From Berghia stephanieae (lineage: Eukaryota; Mollusca; Gastropoda; Nudibranchia; Aeolidiidae), in the NCBI GenBank assembly GCA_034508935.3, contig CM067446.1, positions 20,363,238 through 20,427,237 of the forward strand: 64,000 nt of DNA, in the 5' to 3' direction. Shown piece by piece: positions 1 to 9,663 of this stretch (positions within the stretch are counted from its first letter, which is position 1; the number at the start of each line of letters is the position of its first letter). A program made the translations under genes and the position numbers. The notes under the pieces were generated by a model. That model worked only from the letters and a program-made list of their open reading frames with translations, searched no databases and was not told the DNA's origin.

Positions 1-59
1 CATTCGAACTATTTAGGTCTATAGTTCCTATAGCTAAGTTTTTCTACTTAATGGCAAAA

Positions 60-321
60 ATGGAGATGGGTTGGGCATACACTAAGAAGACCAGGGAGCA
101 ATGTCACTCGCCGGTCCCTTGAATGGAACCCCCAAGGGACACGAAAGGCGGGGCGTCCAAAACAAGACATGGAGGTGTTCACTCTCGGTGACTCTCAGTC
201 AGACGAAATGAAAATGGCAGGCCTCACCTAGGAGGCTACCAAGAAGATGACCAAGGACAGAAAGTGTAGAAGGCGGACCCTCGTGGAGGCCCTATGTTCC
301 ACAAGGAGTGAAGAGGATTAA
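60..321 (+). mobile_element. LINE 3' end fragment (ORF2 C-terminus)
   Basis: Conceptual reading gives a decayed version of the C-terminus seen in many invertebrate non-LTR reverse transcriptases: a LEWNPQGTRKAGRPK-like segment (the usual form is WNPQGKRKRGRP), then a basic stretch and the ending ALCSTRSEED followed by a stop at 319-321. The frame is not continuous, so the copy is dead and 5' truncated. The clade cannot be fixed from so short a piece. Confidence 0.6.
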
Positions 322-498
322 GTCCAAGTAAGTCAATGACAAAAATTAAACTTCACTCACGTCTCGTATTTCTGGCTATAAATTGGATTTTCCGCAAAAT
401 TGTGAAATTAGAGTGAATTGAAGTGTTTCGTTGAAAAGAAATATTTAATTTCTTTAATTAATAGCGAAATGAAAATGTTGCTGCTTGAATTGTCAGTA
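322..498. other. AT-rich spacer, nothing recognised
   Basis: Contains no ORF of note and no repeat that I can match elsewhere in the window. It ends with the TA that flanks the next element. Confidence 0.4.
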
Positions 499-1315
499 CA
501 GTAGAACTCGGAAATAGCGAGTTCGACGGGTCCACTCCTGATTACTCGCTATTTCCGAGTTCTCGCTATTCCCGAGTTGCCAGGAAAGGTTATAATATTG
601 CTGGTTATTCCCCTCAGTGTGTAATTCGAGTAAAAGCCGTCGCCCCTATTTCAATTTCTTCACATAAGTGGCAGAATGCTTGGTTTTTTGTTTTTATTTT
701 CAAGTAAAATCATGACTAGAAAAAAAAAAACAAGAACATAGAAGTGTGTGCGTGTGCGCGCGAGTGTTTGTATGCACTCGGCATGTTTGATGAGGTAAGC
801 AAGCGCATCACTCAATCACTGACCCATTGAAATAATGGTTCCACACTCCCCTCTCTCGCTGATCGTGTCGTTCGTTAACGATGCTACTCGCTGACCGATG
901 CTGCGAAGTGAGACATGTTGACATGTGTTTACCTCGCGCGTCGCGTGGCACCACATTAGGTGAATAATTGACCCCCACCCCAATACACACACACGCACAC
1001 AACCCAACCCCCACCCAAATTTGTTTCGCCTATTATGTACTACTACAGACTAGGCTACTATGTAATATTACTCGTAACGAAAAATAAGAAAAGAAAAGAG
1101 GCTAGGCTAAAAATATTTAAATTGCCATTGTCTCTTGTTTTGCTTTACTTCGTTCACAGTCCTAGGCTGGGGCAGGAAATGCTCGTTATTTCCGAGTTGA
1201 CCTCTTTTTCATACTCGCTACTTTCATACTAATTTTATTGACTCAAATAAGGGGAAAAAACGGGGATTTAGATTTTACTCGCTATTTCCGAGTACGTTAC
1301 TTTCATGTTCTACTG
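499..1315. mobile_element. pogo/Tigger-like MITE (817 bp)
   Basis: Begins CAGTAGAAC (499-507), ends GTTCTACTG (1307-1315), and is flanked on both sides by TA (497-498 and 1316-1317). This is the target duplication of the Tc1/mariner superfamily, and CAG-starting ends are usual for the pogo/Tigger branch. Inside, the motif ACTCGCTATTTCCGAGT and its inverse recur near both ends (about 505-580 and 1180-1295). No transposase reading frame is visible; two small minus-strand ORFs look accidental. It is non-autonomous. Confidence 0.75.
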
Positions 1316-1321
1316 TACCTT

Positions 1322-1356
1322 AATCACCTGGTCATAATACCGTTTTGAGCGACGTG
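1322..1356 (-). repeat. single copy of the 'ctcaaaacggtattatg' MITE end motif
   Basis: Reads, on the minus strand, as the same motif found in the long inverted repeats of the 15.3-16.7 kb element and of the short element at 19.4-19.6 kb. Here it stands alone directly after the pogo-like MITE. Confidence 0.4.
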
Positions 1357-1422
1357 TACTTGCAGGTGTGATAACCCAATTTGATATAAATGACAAATTG
1401 CCATATTTATGGACAATAAAGA

Positions 1423-1435
1423 TTTATTATTATTA

Positions 1436-1489
<54 letters not shown>
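1423..1489. repeat. (TTA)n microsatellite
   Basis: Near-perfect trinucleotide run. The preceding words 'atggacaataaagattta' recur before another ATT run near 23.6 kb, so it may be the tail of a small retroposon. Confidence 0.9.
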
Positions 1490-1490
<1 letters not shown>

Positions 1491-1957
1491 GGACTCATGG
1501 TTGTCATATGGAAATACTCTCAAAACCAACACAAAACTCTGTCCATAACAAAAATGTTAAATCAAGCCCATAATTGCGCTCACTTATCAGACCTGCAAAT
1601 ATGTGCAAATAAAAGTGCATATATATGGTTTTAAGTGCAGACTATGTGAAAGGGCAAAGTCCTAGCACTGTTATCATCCATAGAGGGGAGCGAGAAAGCA
1701 GACTGGATATGGCATAGAACAAACACCAGGTTCGAAACTCGCTTTTGATAGTTTTTTGTTTTTTAAATATCCCTTCAGAAAAAAAAAAATCTTAAATGTA
1801 TTGCTCACCGTAAGTCGCTGCCCTGCGGCTGGCGCCGGGGTTACTTCAGAATTATTGAAATAGACCATTAAGACAAACTTCTGGTACTTCTAATAATTAA
1901 AATACTCGTATAAATATAGCCGTCATAAACGTCGTCCATCTCTTCTTCCTCCCTTAC

Positions 1958-2060
1958 CATTATCATTATCATCACCATCATCATCATCGCCATTGTCATC
2001 ATCATCATCGCCATCGTCATCATTACCATCATCGTCATCATCATCATCATCATCATCACA
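1958..2060. repeat. (TCA)n microsatellite
   Basis: Imperfect TCA/CAT run, interrupted by GCC and ACC units. The Asp-rich and Met-rich minus-strand readings through it are artefacts of the repeat. Confidence 0.9.
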
Positions 2061-2308
2061 GATGATGGCAAAATTGGAGCGAGTCCTAAGACACCAGTTT
2101 TCAGACCATGATTTGAATTTAGCAAGGAAAAATAGCATGTAATGAAAAACGCCAAGTATAAAACATCATTAATATTCATTTATTTCAGAAAATGAAAGAC
2201 AATCGGATGCATCACAGTTGACAATTTTTAAATAATCATTTAAAAACAAACAATTAGTGTCAATATTGAAAAATACATTTTTAAAATGATTTTGATAGAT
2301 TTGTACGC

Positions 2309-2446
<138 letters not shown>

Positions 2447-2552
2447 GTGCATGTTTCTGTGGATACATCAGAATACAAAAAATGAATACTTAGACTTAGA
2501 TACAATACGTTATTTTTAATAAATTGCATGTTATACTCCATAAGTGTAGATA

Positions 2553-3752
2553 ATGGTTTGTTTTTTGTTTGTTTTTAAGGGTTTTTACGGCGCTTGCAAC
2601 ACTTTTAGGTTATATCAGCGCCAGTATAATGGAAGAAAATGGGATAGTAAAAAGTTCTAGAATTACAATTAAAGCAGCCAAGAGAAAGTAAGACAAAGGG
2701 GAACTGGGAACAAATAGGAATCAGATGTAGATTCCAAGAGCATACCACCAATGTAATTAGTTTGAGATCACCTATAAGTCTCATCCGGACACAAGCACAA
2801 AATCCAACAAAGAGGAATACACTCAAATGATTAGACTATTATACATTCAAAATAACAAATATAATAATACATTAGCAATGACTATCCCGCACAAATCTTT
2901 GGGCCTCTTTTTCGCTTACGAAGTGCCCGAATTCGCGTAAAAATATGGGACGAATCCGTTTCGTATATGCTATTTTAAATAATTAATTACGACGCTGTTG
3001 ACTGAAAGTTAGCACACAGTTAGAAAAAAGGTCATTTTAGATTATGTCAAGCGACAAAACTCGTGCGATTACCAGAAGACCGTTAAAAATAGATTTTTAC
3101 TCTTTGGAGTAAAATATTTCTAAAACTACCGGGCGTGGAGGTTTTGTCGCTGACAAGGTAATACATGAACATTTCTTCTTTTTGGTTGTAAAATTTCATA
3201 TGAATATGACGAGTACTTTTCCCGTATTTTACAAAACACCATCCTAATTTGCTCTTCAAGTTTCAATCTTTTAATCCACTTATTACGCAAGATACAACCA
3301 AAGGTCGAAAAAAAATGCCGAAAAAGCGTCCCATATTTTCGCGTTTTTTTCCTCTTTGCGGGTCATCCAAATAAATGACACCTTTGAAACTGCATAACTT
3401 GTTTATTTATGAATGGATTTTAAAAATTCAAAAACATTTTTACTCAGTGGAGATAGGGCTTTAATTTTAGACAAAAATTTTCCTCAAAAAGAGAAAAAAA
3501 CATTTTTCATAGTCATTGCTAAATACATAGCAGAGAGATGATTTACAAGGCAAAAAATATAATCTCCCAAAACAATATGCATTTGAATGTTTCTCTCCAG
3601 CCAGGACTCCGGCCATAGCCAGAACAAAATCAAGTGCAATGTAATCTCATTCCAAGACAAAGACAGAAAGCATATTGGAAAACAGATATAAGGGGATAGA
3701 AGACACAGTATGTACCCCCCCTGCCCACTATGGGAGGCCAGGAACCCCACAA
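2553..3752 (-). mobile_element. Family A retroposon copy, split by a MITE
   Basis: Minus-strand copy of the window's most abundant dispersed repeat (about 0.5 kb, called family A here). The 3' end lies at about 2553-2600, with the tail AAAACCCTTAAAAACAAAC in minus orientation. The 5' end lies near 3752 (CCTCCCATAGTGGGCAGG on the minus strand). The copy is interrupted by a 649-bp element at 2873-3521. Other copies are at 26.7, 29.5, 30.9, 31.4, 32.7, 35.3 and 56.5 kb. It has a SINE-like A-rich tail, but no tRNA head was seen. Confidence 0.8.
2873..3521. mobile_element. MITE with 13-bp perfect TIRs and 7-bp target duplication
   Basis: Ends are TAGCAATGACTAT (2873-2885) and its exact reverse complement (3509-3521). 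Both flanks carry AATACAT (2866-2872 and 3522-3528). Removing the insert restores a family A sequence, which supports the edges. Inside is a second inverted pair, CGCGTAAAAATATGGGACG at 2934-2952 against GCGTCCCATATTTTCGCG at 3326-3343. No transposase is present. Seven-bp duplications do not clearly match the 8 bp of hAT, and I could not assign a superfamily. Confidence 0.8.
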
Positions 3753-4134
3753 CAGAAAATCTGCTTGCACGGTCTGAAATAAATTATGATCATTCATAGA
3801 TGCTAGGCTGTTCAGGGAAATAAAATTCCTGCATATGTTAGACAAAAAGGTGTTCGGTGGAAACGTTTTCAAGAAATGTGCCTCAAATTGTGATGAAAAA
3901 CAAAAGCAAGTTCTGCCTGACAGAATTCTCCACAACTGTCAGGACTTTTAAAAAAAGCCTTCCTTATGAAAATCAAATCCTTTTCAACAGGGAATGCCAA
4001 TTTTGTATATTGCCCCTGCGAAATGTACTTAATAAACTTTATGTGGCTCCTGAAGCCTATAATAGTAATAGCAGTTCGCACATGATGTGTGGATACGTTG
4101 GGTAACTCCCCTAGCTCTTTCACGAATATGAATA

Positions 4135-4201
<67 letters not shown>

Positions 4202-5061
4202 TATATTTATGAGTGTTGGTGGGTACTTGTAGGTACGAAAGTGCTCGATAATGATGGTTCGAGCTAATATAAAATATAAATTGTCACTCACTTATATATG
4301 GCCAAGACGTACGTTTCTGTGGCTTTCGTCCACGTCTTCAGTCAGCATAATGTCCGAAGAAAAAATGTATTCCGTTTGAGGTGTTTACACTCCTTATGTC
4401 CTTGCTTCTGTTGTGTAGTGATGATTAGTGTTGATGTGTAGTGACATTGTTGTAGTGTGCTCTCATTGCTTATATTATGTGTGTGTGTGTGTGTGTGTGT
4501 GAATGTGTGTGTGTATGTGTGCGTGTGTTGTGCAAGTCAGCTCTGGTACAAAACATTCAACAATTGTTTCTTCAAAATAATAATAGGCCAACTGTTCCCA
4601 GGGAGATCAAAGCAGCTTTGGAAGTTCTGTATGTCATTTGACAACTTTCAGAAAAGGTTTTCAAAGACAGCATCAGATCTCACCAATGCTGACATCCAGG
4701 ATACCATTTAAAATACAGGATCTGTCTGCAATCAAAGTTCTCAACAGAGAAATCAGATTTTAAAAATCAAACAAGAAAGATTCAATACAAAGCAATTACA
4801 TCTGGAAAATAAGTAGGTAATTATCATAGGTCTTTCATGTTATTCTTTTTATTGCGCCAAATAACTCACGAGCATGCGAGTTTAATAATCTAATAATAAT
4901 AAACCAATTTAATCAATCCAAACCCTTGTAAAAATACCTTTATTCCACCCCTCAAAGTAATATTCTTTGATATTCCATCACCAATAATTTGCAAAAATGC
5001 TTCACATTTCAATGAATTCAAGTAACGCATCTATAGTGATGGTTACAGCCTCATCCACGAT
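3753..5061. other. Intergenic, microsatellites only
   Basis: Holds a (TA)n run at 4138-4192 and a (TG)n run at 4478-4530. Small ORFs at about 3857-4105 and 4457-4711 have no recognisable content and no convincing splice signals. Otherwise nothing is seen. Confidence 0.4.
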
Positions 5062-5115
5062 GAAAGAGTGGCAAAGTGGCATAAGCATTGGACTCGTAAC
5101 CAAAAGCATAACAGG
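5062..5115 (+). repeat. tRNA-like SINE head fragment
   Basis: The words GTGGCAAAGTGGCATAAG and GGACTCGTAACCAAAAG resemble the A-box region and the anticodon arm of a tRNA-Thr(CGT)-like SINE head. The B box is degenerate. This is a short decayed piece, with low certainty. Confidence 0.3.
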
Positions 5116-5409
5116 CTAAGTTTGTTTTTTTTACAAGGTTCTGTTTCTGCAGCCAATGCTTGGTTTACTTTTTTTTTAGATCCCAATTAGGGATTGTGTA
5201 CTGGAATCTTATTTATATTTTCTATTTCACTTGTTTAGATTCAAGCCACAGACTTGCATTAAACTAAGTAATTTTTTAATATGGTATAAATGACAAAGAT
5301 TTTATTATATTTTAGATACACAATGATTTGTAGTCTATTCAAAAGCAATCTTTTTCAACTGAAATTTTATGTAACCTTGTTATTTACTTATAGTGATGAG
5401 GAGTGTACC

Positions 5410-5576
5410 TTATGTTAAGATGGATGGTAGCCGATAACAGCGATATAAGTCCAGTCTGCCATGAGTGTCATCATATGACATGTGCAGACTTTTTAAAAAT
5501 TGGAACTGAAGTGTCTGATAAACTGGACCAGTTTGTGGAAACTTCAGTTCTGAAGGCCCTTCCACAACAAAAGGTA
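5410..5576 (+). CDS. Possible coding exon, unrecognised
   Basis: An open plus-strand frame with mixed, protein-like composition, including a Cys/His-containing piece (PVCHECHHMTC) and a C-terminal acidic helix-like stretch. It ends at CAACAAAAG before GTACCA, a possible donor, or alternatively runs to a stop at 5634-5636. A possible acceptor is the GATGAG at about 5396-5401. The Cys/His spacing is not a complete zinc finger. I do not recognise the family. It converges with the minus-strand ankyrin gene. Confidence 0.3.
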
Positions 5577-5664
5577 CCAGAATTCTTTCCCCGCAAAGCC
5601 CCAACCTCTTTACTTTTTCAGTCAAAAAAATATTAACTTCAACTTTTGCATTAGATAAGGATAT

Positions 5665-5834
5665 AAATAATGTGAAATTGAATGAAAGCTTCAATTTAAT
5701 ATACGAAAACAGATAAAATGGACATTTCGGGTTTCCGAAAGCAACATTTGTTGATAAAGAGGTCACCAAAAACGTCCATTTTATCTGTGTTTATTAAATT
5801 GAAGCTTACATTCAATTTCACATTGTTATTTATT
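5665..5834. repeat. Long hairpin: ~59-bp inverted repeat with ~50-bp loop
   Basis: The left arm (5665-5723, containing AAGCTTCAATTTAATA and AGATAAAATGGAC) is nearly the exact reverse complement of the right arm (5774-5834). The arms differ by a few bases and a small indel. It lies just beyond the stop codon of the ankyrin/SOCS box gene, probably in or near its 3' UTR. It could be a fold-back MITE or a structured transcript element. Confidence 0.75.
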
Positions 5835-5863
5835 TCTTTGAACTTCGAGCAGCACCATTAACA

Positions 5864-7871
5864 TTACTCAGATAAGGATACAGAATCAAATTTAATACAA
5901 AAATCATTTTCTTTAAAATCCAAAATAAACAATTTCCTCACAATTATGGGAGGGAGGCCAGAGGCAATTAATCTTTCATGTCTCCCTAAAGAAGTTCCAG
6001 CCAATTTCGAGATGACCCCCACGCAAAACTGTAAAAGTGTTTTTGGTCGAAAAATATGAGACCTTACCATTGCAATCCATCCTGGACATTTTCTAGCCAC
6101 TCCCTCCATCATGTCCATAGCAATCTTTAAAGGTTCTGCATATTCAGAATTATTATTCAAGGGTATTGCACTATACAAATCAAATAATGGATAAGGCCTG
6201 CATCCAATAACAGTAATTAAAAAATTAGCAATTGAAAACTGACCATTCAAAACTGCAACATCAACAGTGTAAATACTGAGCCACATGTCTGCAAGCTGAT
6301 TTGTTGTTCATTATCCAAAGTGTGACTTGGGTGGTTGTAACACCGAGATAGTTTTGGTATTGCACCGTTAGAGAGTAAAATGACTGTATTTTCAAAACTG
6401 CTCCCAGCTGCGATATTAAGGGCAGTGCAACCACACCCAGACTTGGAATTGGGATCACTTCCAGCTGTTATCAAACGATTGACAATTTGAGAATTAATAT
6501 CATTTTTATCAGTAGCTGACTTTAAAGCGATGATCAAAGCATTATCCAAAAAATTATTTGTTGTATTTATATTAACATCTGTGGCATCAAGGAGGTAGTT
6601 TACAATAAATACATGTCCTCTTCTGACTGCCAGCATAAGCAGAGATTCCCCATCATAGTCAACATTATCAATTTGAGCTCCTGCTTCTAAGAGAATTTTA
6701 AAAAGAGGCAATCCCAATTCCGTACTGTCTACACAATACATCATGCAAGTCATACCCATGTCATTCTTAATGTTTACATCAGCATCCTGTTCCAGCAACA
6801 ATTTAACACAATGCAGATGTGCTTTTGATGACAGAGAGCAGACAGTCAGAATTAGAGCTGTGCTACCTGTGTTGTCTTTCTTGTCTAGATCAGCTGACCA
6901 CGAGTAGAGTAGTGCTCGGGCACACTTCCATTGACCTGCCTTACAAGCCAGCATTAAAGCTGTATTACCTGAAGATAAAGAATAACAGTATTAAATAGTA
7001 AAAAAAAAATTCATAAAAATACAAGTATTAAGCATTGTTTGGATATGAACTTTGACATTTAATCCCGACTAGCATCATATGATTCATCCAATATTTTTAA
7101 TTCCATAAGCAAATAGTAATTTAAAAGGTCAAAGGAACTGAAATGTACTTTAAATGAAGGAATGCCATTCGTGAACTCTGATCATTAGCTCTTCATGAGT
7201 GTAATTTCATGGTTTAAATCATCTGCAATACCATAACATTGTGTGGCTTTGTGTCTTGTGGTCTGACACTCGCCTTCAGAGTGGAAGGTCCTGGGTGGTG
7301 TATGACGCGTCCTTGGAAAAGGCTCTTTACTCGCATTCTCTCACCATACTCGGGTGTAAAATGAATACCTGGCTGTAAACAGCATTGTCTGTGTCTAAAA
7401 AAACTGTAACATCGTCATGTCTCGTCCTACATGTTACGTGTTGCTGTTGGTAAGGGACCCTTTGTAAAGGTCTTCAAGAACACCGAAGTAATAACAGAGT
7501 ACATATGGTTCTAAATATATAAAAGAAAAAGGTTATAACAAAAATGTTGTGATTCAATTAAGTAGCAAAGAGCAGCTAAAGACTGAATAAACTACAACTG
7601 AAAGCTCGATGAAAATCAGCTTTTTAAAATTTTTGGCCGTTGTGGGGATAAAAAAAATGTAATGAATGATTTTTTACCTCTCCCATCTTGGGCATTCACA
7701 TCTGGATTCCATGATGTCAATAGAGCATCTAATATACTAACATGTCCATGACACGCTGCAACCATTAGCAAGGTAGATCCATCTTCACATCTTGCATTGA
7801 CTTTACAGCCTGATGCCAACAACTGGAGGAGTTTATTGACATCACCATTCAGGCAACACCGTTTACAATCA
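5864..7871 (-). CDS. Ankyrin repeat and SOCS box protein (partial, two exons)
   Basis: Two minus-strand exons. Exon 7871-7678 follows an acceptor (TTTTATTTTGCAG) and ends at AGAG before GTAAAA. Exon 6968-5864 follows TTATCTTCAG. The phases fit (phase 1), and the join reads DGRGNTALMLACKAGQ, a canonical ankyrin start. At least six ankyrin repeats follow (NGDVNKLLQLL, DGSTLLMVAACHGHV, DNTGSTALIL, DADVNIKNDMG, DYDGESLLMLAVRRGH, CTALNIAAGS). The C-terminus carries a SOCS-box-like segment (PKTLLQFCVGVISKLAG, then LPPIIVRKLF) before the stop at 5864-5866. This is the layout of ASB-type adaptors, which recruit Elongin B/C and Cullin-5 to ubiquitinate substrates. The ankyrin frame and the SOCS frame differ by one register near 6290-6310, either a base error or a real frameshift. 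The upstream start is not found. Confidence 0.7.
7238..7470 (+). repeat. SINE copy (tRNA-related head, L2-like tail)
   Basis: Shares GTGTGGCTTTGTG, CTTGTGGTCTGACACTCG, CCTTGGAAAAGGCTCTTT and the final GGACCCTTTGTAAAG with fuller copies at 27.7 kb (plus) and 18.2 and 20.3 kb (minus). It lies inside the intron of the ankyrin gene, in antisense to it. Confidence 0.65.
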
Positions 7872-9563
7872 CTGCAAAATAAAATACACGTTTTAGAAGT
7901 AATATCACTATCACTCTAATTTCCTTTCAAGGCTACTAATCTCTTATCTTTTTCTTTTAACCTAAGAATCAATCTTGGCATCCCGATGATGATCAATTCC
8001 TTAAATAAAATCAGATATTTATGTAACCAACATTTTTTTTTTCATGTCTAAGCTAGAAAGCACTTCAAAGTTTTGAACGATTTTTGATGTGCAAAATAAT
8101 ACTGTTGTTATTTTTGTAGGGATCTCTAGCCATAAAACAAACGTACGGCTACTGTGACCATAGCAATGATGGTCATCCCGACTTCCACTCTGCCTCGTCC
8201 CAGGCTTACCCCGTCTATATAAAGCCTATGGGCACTCAATCTCTCTCTTTTCTATTTGCTCTACCTTATCAACTAGACTAAAACACGGTAAGCTATATTT
8301 TTATACTTTAATAATTTAATAGTTTTAATTTAGTAATTCTGTGATTACCATCTGGACCGATCCTAGCCACGGAGTCCTACAGCCAGAATACTGAGTGCCG
8401 AGTTCTGACAATCACGATAGTTACATTTTTAAAGATGTATGTGCAATATTTTGGAGGTAGTCAAAAATGATTTGGAATGTTTTGTTGAACTTAATTTACC
8501 CAAAGGTGTTGGTTGCCTAACAAATCGATAGAGACAAAAAGTGAAAAAGGGGGAAAATTTTGAATGATTGCCTTTAAGCCGCATTTTCACTACACTAAAA
8601 CTCCCATTTTTAGAGCAATTTTTGATATTCTTGTTAAAAGCTGGAGTGAGAAACTGTACCTATTTGTCCCACCACACGTGAAGTCTCTCACTGCCAGTAC
8701 ATTTGATTGGGGAAATTCCTCCTCTGATTCTGAAATTCTGGATTTCCGCAGATCCAAAGAAAACCATCAGCACCGACTCATAAGACTAAGACAAGTTTGA
8801 ACCCAGGTTGTGTTTTTATCTTCCGACCCTCCAACCCTGCAGTCTATCAACTGATCTATCTGCTGATGCAATCCATGTTAAATTCTAAAATTATGCAAAA
8901 TGTTATTGCTTTTATTGTCTACAAGTAGACATATTTGAAATGTACGAAAAATCATATAAATTTTATGAAGAGTGATGGTCTAATATATGCAGATGGGCTT
9001 TGTGTTATTGTCTTGGTTCATGAAATTCATACTAAATCACAAATAATCACAAAATACCTGTAACCAGCTTTGCAAATGGGATCAAATGATCTTGCTTTCC
9101 AATTATATAAATTAGCTGTAAGATTTTATACTTGTGATGTGGAAGTAAATTCAGGAATTTGGAAAGTGATCCATATATAACACTAACACATCACCACTAT
9201 CACTACCACCACCACCCTAACGTTATGTGGATCTCGCATATGGTGTTACTGTTACTTGTTTTGTTTTTTTGTTGCTTTTTTTTTCACCAGGCCCTGTTAT
9301 TACATTCAATTTTAATATTTTTATAGATAGTATGCGCTTGGCTAAGAAGCTCATAACATTGCCATCCGGAAGTAAAACTGGCCAACACACAAACTGTGTG
9401 TAACCTTGAAGGTTTATAGTCAGGTTAATACAGTTTAGTGAGAAGTACTCATAAACGCGGATGGCAAAAACAATAACAAAGACATGAGTGACGTCATCTT
9501 CGAACTATCTATACCAAGCAAATATTTGCCTTGAACTGAACTGTTTTCACAAACGATGTGTTT
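7872..9563. other. Upstream/intron region, little recognised
   Basis: No further ankyrin exons were found. At 8187-8200 the sequence CCGTCTATATAAAGCC is a good TATA box inside a GC-richer block (about 8130-8410). An open plus frame at about 8640-8800 (Ser/Asp-rich, then DFRRSKENHQHR) might be an exon, but it lacks clear splice sites. The rest shows nothing. Confidence 0.35.
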
Positions 9564-9663
9564 NNNNNNNNNNNNNNNNNNNNNNNNNNNNNNNNNNNNN
9601 NNNNNNNNNNNNNNNNNNNNNNNNNNNNNNNNNNNNNNNNNNNNNNNNNNNNNNNNNNNNNNN
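9564..9663. other. Assembly gap (100 N)
   Basis: Exactly 100 N, the usual convention for a gap of unknown size. It sits at the left edge of a tandem array, so the array's true length and left boundary are unknown. Confidence 0.99.

Noticed and set aside
6028-6063. Mini-intron in the SOCS-box region (GTAAGG...TTTTACAG)
   Set aside because: Only about 36 bp long, and removing it would destroy the best SOCS-box match.
8104-8410. Solo LTR
   Set aside because: TG...CA-like edges can be drawn, but no matching target duplication was found.
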